Of a stretch of 64,000 nucleotides of DNA, positions 8,356 through 17,182 are shown piece by piece. Within the stretch, counting starts at the first letter, position 1, and every line of letters begins with the position of its first letter. Source of the stretch: Solirubrobacter ginsenosidimutans (GTDB taxonomy: Bacteria; Actinomycetota; Thermoleophilia; Solirubrobacterales; Solirubrobacteraceae); NCBI RefSeq assembly GCF_027587205.1, contig NZ_JAPDOD010000026.1, positions 62,001-126,000 on the forward strand, in the 5' to 3' direction. A model generated the notes under the pieces. It was given only the letters and a program-made list of their open reading frames with translations, did no database searches and was not told the origin of the DNA. The translations under genes were made by a program, and so were the position numbers.

Positions 8356-9048
8356 CTAGTCCTCCACGATGGCGACGGCGCGGACAGGGCTCCCGGTGCC
8401 GCCGCGGATCCGCAGCGGGAAGCCCGCGAACGTGAACCGCAGCCCGGTCACCTGGTCGAGGTTGGCGAGGTTCTCGTAGTGCGTGATGTGCTTCGCCCGG
8501 CACATCATGTGCACCGGGTAGGTGCGGCTGATCGGGTTGTCGGGGCTGGGCGAGTCGACTCCGAAGACCTTCACGCCCTGGTTGTACAGCCACTGGCCGG
8601 CCTCGTCGTCGAGCCCCGTGTACCGGCGCGTGTACTCCGCCGTTCCGCCGTGGCGCTCGAACGCGCCGGTGCGGATCAGGAGCGCGTCGCCGCGCTCGAG
8701 CTCGTGCGCTCCCGCGTCCAGCGCCTGGACCAGGTCGTCCACGGTGATGTACTCGGGCGGCTCGACGTGGGAGACGTCGATGCACAGCGCCGGGCCGTAG
8801 AACGTGTCCAGCGGCATCTCGTCGATGCTCGGCGCGCCATCGGCGGGGTCGAGGTGGCTGATGGCGTCGACGTGCGTCGGCCCGTGGTCGCACATCATCA
8901 GACCCTGGGAGTGAAACGAGAAGCCGCCCTCGAAGAGCCTGATCGTCTCCGCGTGGGTCGCGTGATCCCAGACCACCGTCTTCAGGTGGCCCGGATAGAC
9001 GCCCATCCCCTGGTAGATCTCCTGCGAGAGATCGACGAGTCTTGGCAC
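8356..9048 (-). CDS. Cyclase/kynurenine-formamidase-like metal hydrolase
   Basis: A 230-residue member of the cyclase family (arylformamidase, isatin hydrolase and relatives), which hydrolyse amide or imide bonds. It begins PRLVDLSQEIYQGM. The metal site HGPTHVDAISHLDP (about 75-88) is a variant of the usual HxGTHxDxPxH, with Pro replacing the first Gly. It is the first gene of the operon that continues through the VOC protein. TTGACG and a tandem CCACAA repeat lie just upstream. A ring-opening or deformylating step before the keto-acid cleavage is a reasonable inference. Confidence 0.86.
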   Translation of the reverse strand: MPRLVDLSQEIYQGMGVYPGHLKTVVWDHATHAETIRLFEGGFSFHSQGLMMCDHGPTHVDAISHLDPADGAPSIDEMPLDTFYGPALCIDVSHVEPPEYITVDDLVQALDAGAHELERGDALLIRTGAFERHGGTAEYTRRYTGLDDEAGQWLYNQGVKVFGVDSPSPDNPISRTYPVHMMCRAKHITHYENLANLDQVTGLRFTFAGFPLRIRGGTGSPVRAVAIVED

Positions 9049-9095
9049 GGACCCTCCTCCTGGGCACGCTCCTTGAACCGGACGGACGCGAGACT

Positions 9096-9127
9096 ACGGC
9101 CTCCGGCGTCAATTGTGGCGTTTGTGG
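9096..9127 (-). promoter_or_regulatory. Candidate promoter/operator of the molybdenum hydroxylase operon
   Basis: Immediately after the response regulator stop, the minus strand reads CCACAAACGCCACAATTGACG. It holds two CCACAA copies at a nine-base period running into a TTGACG -35-like hexamer. A clear -10 is not evident. The position, between a CitB/DcuR-type regulator and the operon it probably controls, makes it a candidate binding site. Confidence 0.35.
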
Positions 9128-9808
9128 TCAGACGGGCGTGACCGAAAGCGTGTAGGTCTTCGCCGGCCGGCCGGGTCCGTCGGCGGCCGAGTCCGAGTGC
9201 GCTTCGCCCGAGGCGGCGAGGTACTCGAGGTAGCGGCGCGCGGTGACGCGGGCGACGCCGGCGCGCTCCGCGACCTGGGCCGAGGAGAGCGGGCCGGCGG
9301 CCGCGGCGAGCTCGGTCCGGATCTGCGCCAGCGTCTCCGGCGCGAGGTCGCGCGGCAGCGCCCGGGCGGGCTTGCGCCCACTGGCGCACAGGCGATCGAC
9401 CTCCTGCTGCGCCAGCTCGCCCTCGTGCAACGCCTGCATGCGGTGGGCGAACAGGCCGAGCGCCTGGCGCAGGCGCTCCGGGGCGAACGGCTTGACGAGG
9501 TAGTCGACCACGCCGAGGTGCACGCAGTCGCGGACCACCTGGGTGCCGCGCGACGCGGTGACCGCGATCACCTCGACCGGCTCGCGCGCGGCCCGCAGGG
9601 TCCGCAGCAGCGACAGCCCGTCGCCGTCGGGCAGGGCGAGGTCGAGCACGAGGAGATGCGGGTGGTGCAGGGCGACGAGGCGGCGGGTCTCGGCGGCGGT
9701 CGGCGCCACGCCGGCGATCACGAAGCCCGGAACCGAGGCGACGAGGCGGCGGTGGACCTCGGCGACGGCCGGGGAGTCCTCCACGATCACCGTGCGCCAG
9801 GCGGCCAT
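9128..9808 (-). CDS. CitB/DcuR-family response regulator
   Basis: A 226-residue two-component regulator. The receiver domain (about 1-125) has the acidic pair ED at 10-11, the phospho-acceptor Asp near 56 in LLVLDLALPDGDG, and the conserved Lys in YLVKPF. The C-terminus holds a helix-turn-helix, SSAQVAERAGVARVTARRYL, as in DpiA/DcuR regulators. Its ATG overlaps the histidine kinase stop. Members typically sense carboxylates through a partner kinase and activate nearby catabolic genes, so the operon starting at 9048 is the obvious target. Confidence 0.92.
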   Translation of the reverse strand: MAAWRTVIVEDSPAVAEVHRRLVASVPGFVIAGVAPTAAETRRLVALHHPHLLVLDLALPDGDGLSLLRTLRAAREPVEVIAVTASRGTQVVRDCVHLGVVDYLVKPFAPERLRQALGLFAHRMQALHEGELAQQEVDRLCASGRKPARALPRDLAPETLAQIRTELAAAAGPLSSAQVAERAGVARVTARRYLEYLAASGEAHSDSAADGPGRPAKTYTLSVTPV

Positions 9809-10962
9809 CAGGGCACCGGAATCGTGGCCGTGAACGTGCTCCCGCTGATCTCGAGCGTCCCGCCCGCCGCGGCGACGGCGTCGCGCACGAGCGCGAGCCC
9901 GACCCCCGCGTGGCCCGCCTTGGTCGAGAACCCGCGGTGCGAGAGCGCCGTGCGGTGCTCCTCGGCCACGCCCGGGCCGCGATCCGCGACCCGGATCGTC
10001 AGCGTCGCGCCGTCGTCGACGATCGCCAGCCGCACCCGCCGGCGTTCCGGTTCGAGGTGGGCGACGGCGTCGAAGGCGTTCTCGAGCAGGTTGCCGACGA
10101 TCGTCACGGCGTCGGCGTCGCCCAGCCGGCGCGGCAGGCGCTCGAGCCGGCTGGCGTCGTCGATCTCCAGCGTGATGCCGCGCTGCTGGGCGATCGCGGT
10201 CTCGGCCAGCAGCAGCCCGGCGACGACATGGTGCTCGATCGCGCCGGAGATTCGGCCGTAGGCGACGTGGTGGGCGGTCTCGAGCTGCTCGACGAACCGC
10301 AGCGCGTCCTCCGGCGCGCCGAGGGCGAGCAGCCCGCGCACGGCGTGCAGCCGGTTCGCGTGCTCGTGGGTCTGCTCGCGCAGGCCGCGGACGAGCCGCG
10401 CCAGGGCGCCGACCTGGCGGGTCTGGCGCTCGATCAACTGCGCGGTCGAGATCGCGCTCGCGGCGTGCTCGCCGAAGAACCCCAGCAGTGCCAGCTCACT
10501 CGGCGGCCACGGCCCGGGGCGCGGCCGGTAGACGTTGAGCGCGCCGATGATGTCCGCGCCGGACGTCAACGGGACCGACACCATCGCGCGGTAGCCCTCG
10601 GTCCGCGCCACCTCCCTCCACGGGGCGAACTGGACATCCTGCTCGGTGTCCTCGATCGCGGTCGGCCGGCCGTGCAGCACCGCCAGGCCGGAGGGACCCT
10701 GCCCGGGCGCGAGCGCGGGCGCGCGGTCCAGCAGCGCGGCGTAGGTGGGGCTCAGGCCGAAGGCGCCGGCGAGGTGGAACGACGTGCCGCCGTCGAGCAG
10801 GAGGATGCTGGCCGACTGGGCGCCGACGACGCCCGCGGCCTCGGCGGCGACGCGATCCAGCAGCGCCTCCAGCGGGCCGCCGGCGGCGACCAGGCGGCTG
10901 ACGGCGAGCATCGCCGCAAGTTCAGGGGCGGCCTCGAGCGTGTCCACGCCGGCCACCGGCAC
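9808..10962 (-). CDS. GAF-domain sensor histidine kinase (CitA/DcuS-like core)
   Basis: 384 residues without membrane helices. A GAF domain (about 15-165, GAQSASILLLDGG onward) replaces the usual periplasmic sensor. The H-box is EHANRLHAVRGLL (about 195-210), the CitA/SpoOB type. N, G1 and G2 boxes follow: NLLENAFDAV, DRGPGV and AGVGLALVRD. It should therefore sense a cytosolic ligand or redox cue. GTG 10962 begins one base after the rel stop, so it is cotranscribed with rel. It is the partner of the response regulator that follows. Confidence 0.9.
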   Translation of the reverse strand: MPVAGVDTLEAAPELAAMLAVSRLVAAGGPLEALLDRVAAEAAGVVGAQSASILLLDGGTSFHLAGAFGLSPTYAALLDRAPALAPGQGPSGLAVLHGRPTAIEDTEQDVQFAPWREVARTEGYRAMVSVPLTSGADIIGALNVYRPRPGPWPPSELALLGFFGEHAASAISTAQLIERQTRQVGALARLVRGLREQTHEHANRLHAVRGLLALGAPEDALRFVEQLETAHHVAYGRISGAIEHHVVAGLLLAETAIAQQRGITLEIDDASRLERLPRRLGDADAVTIVGNLLENAFDAVAHLEPERRRVRLAIVDDGATLTIRVADRGPGVAEEHRTALSHRGFSTKAGHAGVGLALVRDAVAAAGGTLEISGSTFTATIPVP

Positions 10963-10963
10963 G

Positions 10964-13261
10964 CTACCCGCCGGCGGGGATGACGCGGTAGGCGTCGAAG
11001 ACGCTGTCGATCGCGCGCAGGCGGTTGATCGCGGACTTCAGCGCCTGGGTGTCGCCGACTTCGATCACGAAGCGGTTGCGGGTCATCGGGTGCTGGACGA
11101 GGCAGCGCGCCTCGACGATGTTGATCCCCGCCTCGGCGAAGGTCCTCGAGAGGTCCTCGAGGAGGCGGTGGCGGTCCCAGGCGTCGACCTGGATCTCGAC
11201 CTTGAAGCCGGTCTCGTTGTCACCGTCCCAGGAGACCGGGACGAAGCGCTCCGGGTCCTTGCGCAGGGCGGTGACGTTCGGGCAGTCGTCGCGGTGGATC
11301 GTGATCCCGCGGCCGAGCGAGACGTAGCCGACGATCGGGTCGCCGCTCACCGGGCGGCAGCACTTCGCCAGCCGCAGCGGGACGTCGGAGACGCCCTCCA
11401 CGCGGATGCCGAACTTGGCCGCGTTGCCGTCCGGGCGCCGCAGCGCGGGGGCCTTGCGGCGGTCCAGCAGCAGATCCTCGCCCGGGCTGGGCTCCTCCAC
11501 GCCCGCCTCGCCCTGCTTGAGGCGCTGCATGACCTTGTTGACGACGACCTTCGGCGAGATCTTGGCGCCGCCGACGGCGATGTAGAAGTCGTCGGCCTTC
11601 TTGAAGCCGAGCTCGCGGATGACGTCGGCCAGCAGCGGCGAGCCGGTCAGCTTCTGCGCGGGCAGACCGGCCTTGTTGAGGTGCTCCTGGAGCAGCTCGC
11701 GGCCGGTGTGCTCGGAGTCGTCGCGGCTCTCGGCCTTGAACCACGCCTTGATCTTGTTGCGGGCGCGGGTCGTCTTGACCAGGGCGAGCCAGTCGCGCGA
11801 CGGGCCGCGTTCGCGCTTGGACGTGAGGATCTCGACGATGTCGCCCGACTGCAGCTCGTAGTGCAGCGGCACGATCTTGCCGTTGACCCGGGCGCCGACG
11901 CAGCGGTGGCCGACGTCGGTGTGGATCTCGTAGGCGAAGTCCAGCGGGGTCGCGCCCGCGGCGAGCGACTTGACCTCGCCCTTGGGCGTGAAGACGAAGA
12001 CCTCGTCCTCGATCAGCTCGCCGCGCAGCTGGTCGGTGAACTCGGTCGGGTCGTCGGAGTCGGTCTGCCAGTCCAGGAGCGACTTCAGCCACTTCAGCTT
12101 GGCGTCAGTCGGGTCCATCCGGCTCTGGGTGGTGTTCTCCTTGTAGCGCCAGTGCGCGGCGACGCCGTACTCGGCCGTCTCGTGCATGTCGCTGGTGCGG
12201 ATCTGGATCTCCAGCGGGCGGCCTTCGGGCCCGATCACCGTCGTGTGGAGCGCCTGGTACATGTTGAACTTCGGCATCGCCACCATGTCCTTGAAGCGGC
12301 CCGGGAGGGGCTTCCACAGGGAATGGATGACGCCGACGGCGCCGTAGCAGTCCTTCACGGAGTCGACGATCACGCGCATCGCCGTCAGGTCGTAGATCTC
12401 GTTGAACTCGCGGCCCTTGCGGGTCATCTTCGAGTAGATCGAGTAGAAGTGCTTGGCGCGGCCGGAGATCTCTGAGCGGATGCCCAGCGCCTCGAGCTCC
12501 TTCGCCAGGTAGCCGCCGGCCTTGGCGACGTAGCGCTCGCGCTCTTCGCGCTGCTGGTTGACCAGGCCCTTGATCTCCTGGTACTTGCGCGGGTGCAGCG
12601 TGGCGAACGCGAGGTCCTCGAGCTCCCACTTGATCGCGTGGATGCCGAGGCGATGCGCGAGCGGCGCGTAGATCTCGAGGGTCTCCTTGGCCTTCTCGAT
12701 CTGCTTCTGCTTGGGCATCGCGCCGAGCGTGCGCATGTTGTGCAGGCGGTCGGCGAGCTTGATCAGGATGACCCGGATGTCCGTGGCCATCGCGACCATC
12801 ATCTTGCGGTAGTTCTCGGCCTGCGCCTCGTCGCGGCTCTGGAACGTGATCCCCGTGAGCTTGGTGACGCCGTCGACCAGGCCGGCGATCTCCTCGCCGA
12901 ACTGCTCGCGGACCTCGTCCAGGGACGCGGTCGTGTCCTCGACGGTGTCGTGCAGCAGCGCGGCGCAGAGCGTCGCCGTGTCCAGGCGCATCCCGGCGCA
13001 GATCTTCGCCACGCCGACCGGGTGGGTGATGAAGTCCTCGCCCGACTGGCGGCGCTGGTCGGCGTGGTGCTCGCAGGCGAACAGGAACGCATCCAGCACG
13101 GCCTTGCGGTCGATCGGCTCGGCGACCTCGTCCGCGTGCTCGGAGACGATCGCGAACAGGTCCGCCAGCAGCTCGTGCTCGAGCGTGGTCAGGTCGTCCG
13201 GGATCCGCAGCGTGCCGTCGTCGCCATGCACGGCGCGGTCGACCGGCCGGTGGGCGGCCAC
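10964..13261 (-). CDS. rel: Bifunctional (p)ppGpp synthetase/hydrolase
   Basis: Makes and degrades the alarmone (p)ppGpp. The 765-residue protein has the HD hydrolase domain with ALLHDTVEDT (about 101-110). The synthetase domain includes SGRAKHFYSIYSKM and IQIRTSDMHETAEYGVAAHW. A TGS domain (VFTPKGEVKSLAAGATPLDFAY), a conserved Cys/His segment (LAKCCRPVSGD) and a C-terminal ACT domain follow. Both catalytic halves look intact. The start is GTG 13261, the first canonical start after the recJ stop at 13324; no strong Shine-Dalgarno is seen. It is followed after one base by a sensor kinase, an unusual neighbour. Confidence 0.97.
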   Translation of the reverse strand: MAAHRPVDRAVHGDDGTLRIPDDLTTLEHELLADLFAIVSEHADEVAEPIDRKAVLDAFLFACEHHADQRRQSGEDFITHPVGVAKICAGMRLDTATLCAALLHDTVEDTTASLDEVREQFGEEIAGLVDGVTKLTGITFQSRDEAQAENYRKMMVAMATDIRVILIKLADRLHNMRTLGAMPKQKQIEKAKETLEIYAPLAHRLGIHAIKWELEDLAFATLHPRKYQEIKGLVNQQREERERYVAKAGGYLAKELEALGIRSEISGRAKHFYSIYSKMTRKGREFNEIYDLTAMRVIVDSVKDCYGAVGVIHSLWKPLPGRFKDMVAMPKFNMYQALHTTVIGPEGRPLEIQIRTSDMHETAEYGVAAHWRYKENTTQSRMDPTDAKLKWLKSLLDWQTDSDDPTEFTDQLRGELIEDEVFVFTPKGEVKSLAAGATPLDFAYEIHTDVGHRCVGARVNGKIVPLHYELQSGDIVEILTSKRERGPSRDWLALVKTTRARNKIKAWFKAESRDDSEHTGRELLQEHLNKAGLPAQKLTGSPLLADVIRELGFKKADDFYIAVGGAKISPKVVVNKVMQRLKQGEAGVEEPSPGEDLLLDRRKAPALRRPDGNAAKFGIRVEGVSDVPLRLAKCCRPVSGDPIVGYVSLGRGITIHRDDCPNVTALRKDPERFVPVSWDGDNETGFKVEIQVDAWDRHRLLEDLSRTFAEAGINIVEARCLVQHPMTRNRFVIEVGDTQALKSAINRLRAIDSVFDAYRVIPAGG

Positions 13262-13323
13262 GGCGACCGGCGTCGCGTCCCCGCCCGTGAGCGGACGATC
13301 GCCGTCGGTGACGGTGTCGTCGC

Positions 13324-15813
13324 TCAGGCCGCTGCTCGCCTCGGATTGCTGCTGCTCAGGTATTGCTGGCCGTCCTCGAACCGTTGCTGGTAGGCCACGA
13401 ACGCCGCGGAATGCTCGAGCGCGGTCCGCTGCGGGTGCTCGGCGACGGCGATCGCCGGTTCGGCGTGCTCGACCTCGACGAGCCCCAGTTCCGCGAGGAC
13501 CCGCACCAGCCGGCCCGCGAGCGCCGCGGAGCGTGGCTGCGGCCCGTCGCCGCGCAGCAGCGCCTCACCCGCTTCACCGCGCACCAGCCTCGCCGCGCGC
13601 AGGGCGCGGTAGAGGACGGTCAGCGGGTCGCGCAAATTGAAGTCCCATTCGTGAATCCGTGCAGCAAAGTCTAGTTCAGGCGTACCCCACGCCAGGTGCG
13701 TCCACCCCTCCCCGTCCGGATGGTCGAGCAGGTGCCGTGTGGGTGGGTCGACGGCGACGACGTGGGTGAACGGCGCGGCGAGCCCCGGATCGTCCTCCAG
13801 GGCGGCCCATGAGGTGAGCGCGAACCCGCCCACCCGGTCGCTCAGCGCCCGCGCGCGGTGCGGGGCGTGAGCGGCGACGGCGAGCACGGGCTCGCCCGAC
13901 GCGACGAGGTCCCCGAGCAGGCCCGCGATCCCGGTCTCGCGGGCGTCGCGGGTGATGCGCAGGCCGCCGCGGGGCGCGGCGTTGGAAGCCTCCAGGTCCC
14001 GCTCCAGCTCTCGCCGGAGGCCGTCGGCGAAGGACGGCTCGCCGATCAGCTCGATCCCGCGCGGGGCGCAGGTCGCGGCCTGGCGCAGGACCAGCTTCGG
14101 CGACACCGCACCGTTCCAGCGATCGATCTCCAGGCGGACGGCGGCGTCGGCCAGCTCGCCCTCCGCGACGGGAAGGGCGTCACCGAGCCCGAACGCGACG
14201 CAGCGCGAGCGCGCGCCGCCAGCGCTGAGGGTGAAGGCGACATGGCGGCCTTCGCCGATCGCTTTCGGCTCGCTCATCGTCGCCGCGGGCACCAGCAGCG
14301 AGACCGCCGGGTTGCCCATGCCGAACGGCGCGAGCTGCTGCAGCTCCTCGGCGAGGTCCAGCGACAGCGCGTCGCCCTGCGCGACGGCATCCACCCGCAC
14401 CCGCGGAATCAGGTCGTCGTCGGTCAAGACCGAGTTCGCGTGCTCGAGGAACGTCTCGCGGAAGGCGTCGACCTCCGAGGCGGCGATCGTCAGGCCCGCC
14501 GCCGCCTTGTGGCCGCCATAGCGGAGCAGGTGACCGGCGCTCGCGTGCAGGCCGCCGAGCAGGTCGAAGGCCTTGATCGAGCGGCCGGAGCCTGAGCCCT
14601 CCTCCCCGTCGAGCGCGATCAGGATCGTCGGCCGGTGGTGGCGCTCGGCGATCCGCGACGCGACGATGCCGATCACGCCCGGGTGCCAGCCCTGGCCCGC
14701 CAGAACCAAGGCCCGGCCCTCCGGATGGTCCGCCACGAGCGCCTCGGCGGCGAAGCGGATCTGGGTCTCCACGTCGCGGCGCTCGGCGTTGACCGTGTCC
14801 AGCTCCTGCGCGACGGCGCGCGCCCGGTCGCGATCCTCGGTCAGCAGCAGCTCGAGCCCGGCGTCGGCGCGGTAGAGCCGGCCGGCGGCGTTCAGGCGCG
14901 GGCCGAGGCGGAACCCGATCGCGGCCTCGTCGAGCCCGCTCGGGTCCACGCGCGCGACATCCATCAGCGCCCGCAGCCCGACCTTGCGCGTGCCGGCGAG
15001 CACCCGCAGCCCGGCGCGGACGAGGCGCCGGTTCTCGCCCTGCAGCGGCACGACGTCGGCGACGGTGGCGAGCGCCACGAGGTCCAGGTCCTCGTCGGCC
15101 AGCGCCGGGTCCTCCCCCGCGCCCTCCAGCAGGGCCTGCGCGAGCTTGTGCGCGACGCCCGCCGCGCACAGGTCGGGGCACGGATAGCCGTTGACCCGCG
15201 GGTGCACGAGCGGCGCGTCGGGCAGCTGGCCGTCCGCGCGCGGCGAATGGTGGTCGGTGACCACGACGTCCATCCCGAGCGAGCGCGCCAGCGCGACCTC
15301 CTCGACCGCGGTCACCGCGCAATCGACCGTGATCAGGAGGTTCGTGCCCCGCTCGGCGAGCCGTTCGACGGTCGAGCGGGCGAGGCCGTAGCCGTCGTCG
15401 ATCCGGCTCGGCAGGTACCAGTCCGCGTCCGCCCCGAGGGTGCGTAGCACCCGTACGAGGATCGCCGTCGAGCACACCCCGTCCACGTCGTAGTCGCCGT
15501 GGACGGTGATCCGCGAGCCGCGCTCGACGTGCTCGAGCACCCGCCACGCGGTCCGGGCGAGCCCGGGCCAGGCCGAGAGCGGGTGGGTGACGCCGGCCGC
15601 GAGGAACGCGCGGGCCGCCGCGGGGTCGCCGAGGCCGCGCCGCACCAGCACCTGCGCGAGCACGTGGGAGCAGCTCAGCTCGGCGGTCAGCCGCGCGGTC
15701 TGGGCGAACGCGTAGGGAGCCACCTCGACGCGCGCTCGCGTCGCTGCGCCGCGACGCTGCGCCGGACTCGCCTCCGGCGGCTCCTTCGGTGGGCTGACAC
15801 CCGGCGCTTGCAC
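13324..15813 (-). CDS. recJ: Single-stranded-DNA-specific exonuclease RecJ
   Basis: 5'-3' exonuclease of recombination and base-excision repair. The 829-residue protein has the DHH motifs: HGDYDVDGVCSTA (about 104), TDHHSP (about 186) and the DHHA1 segment RYGGHKAAAGLTI (about 425). An OB-like domain follows, then about 250 more residues. GTG 15813 is preceded by TAGCCT nine bases away and no Shine-Dalgarno, suggesting a leaderless transcript. It heads the recJ-rel-kinase-regulator gene string. The C-terminal extension (about residues 560-829) is longer than in Escherichia coli RecJ and its role is unknown. Confidence 0.93.
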   Translation of the reverse strand: MQAPGVSPPKEPPEASPAQRRGAATRARVEVAPYAFAQTARLTAELSCSHVLAQVLVRRGLGDPAAARAFLAAGVTHPLSAWPGLARTAWRVLEHVERGSRITVHGDYDVDGVCSTAILVRVLRTLGADADWYLPSRIDDGYGLARSTVERLAERGTNLLITVDCAVTAVEEVALARSLGMDVVVTDHHSPRADGQLPDAPLVHPRVNGYPCPDLCAAGVAHKLAQALLEGAGEDPALADEDLDLVALATVADVVPLQGENRRLVRAGLRVLAGTRKVGLRALMDVARVDPSGLDEAAIGFRLGPRLNAAGRLYRADAGLELLLTEDRDRARAVAQELDTVNAERRDVETQIRFAAEALVADHPEGRALVLAGQGWHPGVIGIVASRIAERHHRPTILIALDGEEGSGSGRSIKAFDLLGGLHASAGHLLRYGGHKAAAGLTIAASEVDAFRETFLEHANSVLTDDDLIPRVRVDAVAQGDALSLDLAEELQQLAPFGMGNPAVSLLVPAATMSEPKAIGEGRHVAFTLSAGGARSRCVAFGLGDALPVAEGELADAAVRLEIDRWNGAVSPKLVLRQAATCAPRGIELIGEPSFADGLRRELERDLEASNAAPRGGLRITRDARETGIAGLLGDLVASGEPVLAVAAHAPHRARALSDRVGGFALTSWAALEDDPGLAAPFTHVVAVDPPTRHLLDHPDGEGWTHLAWGTPELDFAARIHEWDFNLRDPLTVLYRALRAARLVRGEAGEALLRGDGPQPRSAALAGRLVRVLAELGLVEVEHAEPAIAVAEHPQRTALEHSAAFVAYQQRFEDGQQYLSSSNPRRAAA

Positions 15814-15865
15814 GATGCGGTGAGGCTAGGCGCGCGGGAGGACGGAAACCGGGCACACTCCAGCA

Positions 15866-16402
15866 ATGACCGCGGACTTTCCGGCCGGCTTCTTCGAGAC
15901 GGTCCCGACCGGGCAGGCCGGCGCGGCCGGCCTCGACGACGCGGCGGTCGCGGCGATCCGCGATCTCTACAGCGATCTCGGCATCGACGGTCGCGTCCTG
16001 GACCTGTGCGGCGCCGGGCTCGACCAGTTCGACGTCCCGCCCGACGAGCTCGTCGTCTTCGACGGCGACCCGAACGAGCCGCTGTCCTACGGCGACGACG
16101 CCTTCGACGACGTCCTCTGCACCGGCGGCGTGGGCACCTTCACCCACCCGCGGGACACGTTCGCCGACGTCGCACGGATCCTGCGCCCGGGTGGGCGCTT
16201 CGTCTGCACCTTCACCACCCTCCTCTTCACGGAGGAGGCGGTGCGCGGGTGGGTGTCGACCGACGACGCCGGCCGCGTGCGGATCGTCCGCGCCTACTTC
16301 TCGCTCGCGCCCGCGTTCGGGCCGGCGGAGAGCGACCTGCGGACCTCGCTGAGCGGGACCGGCGACCGCCTCTGGGCCGTCTGGGCCGCCAAGCGGCGCT
16401 GA
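15866..16402 (+). CDS. SAM-dependent class I methyltransferase-like protein
   Basis: A 178-residue protein with a degenerate Rossmann motif I (RVLDLCGAGLDQF, about 44-56). LSYGDDAFDDVLCTGG follows at the motif II position, then ARILRPGGRFVCTF, typical of type 11 methyltransferases. The usual GxGxG is reduced to GAG, so SAM binding is likely but unproved. The gene is transcribed divergently from recJ. A CACACT -10-like box ends six bases before ATG, suggesting a leaderless message. The substrate is unknown. Confidence 0.75.
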   Translation: MTADFPAGFFETVPTGQAGAAGLDDAAVAAIRDLYSDLGIDGRVLDLCGAGLDQFDVPPDELVVFDGDPNEPLSYGDDAFDDVLCTGGVGTFTHPRDTFADVARILRPGGRFVCTFTTLLFTEEAVRGWVSTDDAGRVRIVRAYFSLAPAFGPAESDLRTSLSGTGDRLWAVWAAKRR

Positions 16403-16414
16403 GCAGTCGGGTGG

Positions 16415-17167
16415 TCAGGCGCTCTGGCGCTGGAAGACGCGGGTGCCCCACCACGCCAGCAGCCCGCTGAGCGCGATCGCGATCCCGGCGCCCAGCAGGA
16501 CGTCGCCGTTGCCGAAGTCGCCGCGGAACAGGCTCCGGGTCCCGTCGACGACATGCGTGAGCGGGTTGATCTTGGAGGCGGTGCTGAGCCAGCTCGGCGC
16601 CAGGCTCATCGGCAGCAGCACGCCCGAGAGCAACAGCAGCGGCAGCGACACGCCCTGGATGAACGGCGCGAAGGCGTCCTCGTCCTTGAGGATCAGGCCC
16701 ATCGCGTACGACGCGGCCGAGATGCCGATCGCGAGCACGCAGATGCAGGCGAGCGAGACGGCGACGCCGCCCCATGACGGGTCCAGCCCGAACGGGATGG
16801 CGACGGCGATCAGGACGGCGCCCTGCACGGCGATCGTCACCGTGTTGGACAGCGTCCGGCCGAGGATCAACGACAGCCGCCGCGCCGGCGTGACGCGCTG
16901 ACGGTCGATCACGCCCTCGCGCAGCTCCTGGATGATCCCGAACCCGGCGAAGCCGGCGCCGAAGATCGCGAGCTGCATCAGGAGGCCGGGGACGAAGATC
17001 CGCCACGAGTCGTCGCCGCCGAGGCCGCCGCCCGACACCTTCTTCAGCAGCGGGCCGAAGAGGACGAGGTAGATGATCGGCTGGGTCAGGCCGAAGACGA
17101 CCCAGACGGGGTTGCGCAACAGGATGCGCATCTGGCGCTGGAAGACGACGAAGGTCTCGGTGAGCAT
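16415..17167 (-). CDS. ABC-2 type transporter permease (DrrB-like)
   Basis: A 250-residue membrane protein with about six hydrophobic helices. The N-terminus FVVFQRQMRILLRNPVW and the segment RVTPARRLSLILGR are typical of drug-exporter permeases. ATG 17167 has GGAG seven bases upstream and lies 15 bases after the ATPase stop. It should pair with that ATPase as an exporter of drugs, lipids or a natural product. The operon is under PadR-type control. The substrate cannot be inferred. Confidence 0.92.
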   Translation of the reverse strand: MLTETFVVFQRQMRILLRNPVWVVFGLTQPIIYLVLFGPLLKKVSGGGLGGDDSWRIFVPGLLMQLAIFGAGFAGFGIIQELREGVIDRQRVTPARRLSLILGRTLSNTVTIAVQGAVLIAVAIPFGLDPSWGGVAVSLACICVLAIGISAASYAMGLILKDEDAFAPFIQGVSLPLLLLSGVLLPMSLAPSWLSTASKINPLTHVVDGTRSLFRGDFGNGDVLLGAGIAIALSGLLAWWGTRVFQRQSA

Positions 17168-17182
17168 CTCGATGGCTCCGGT

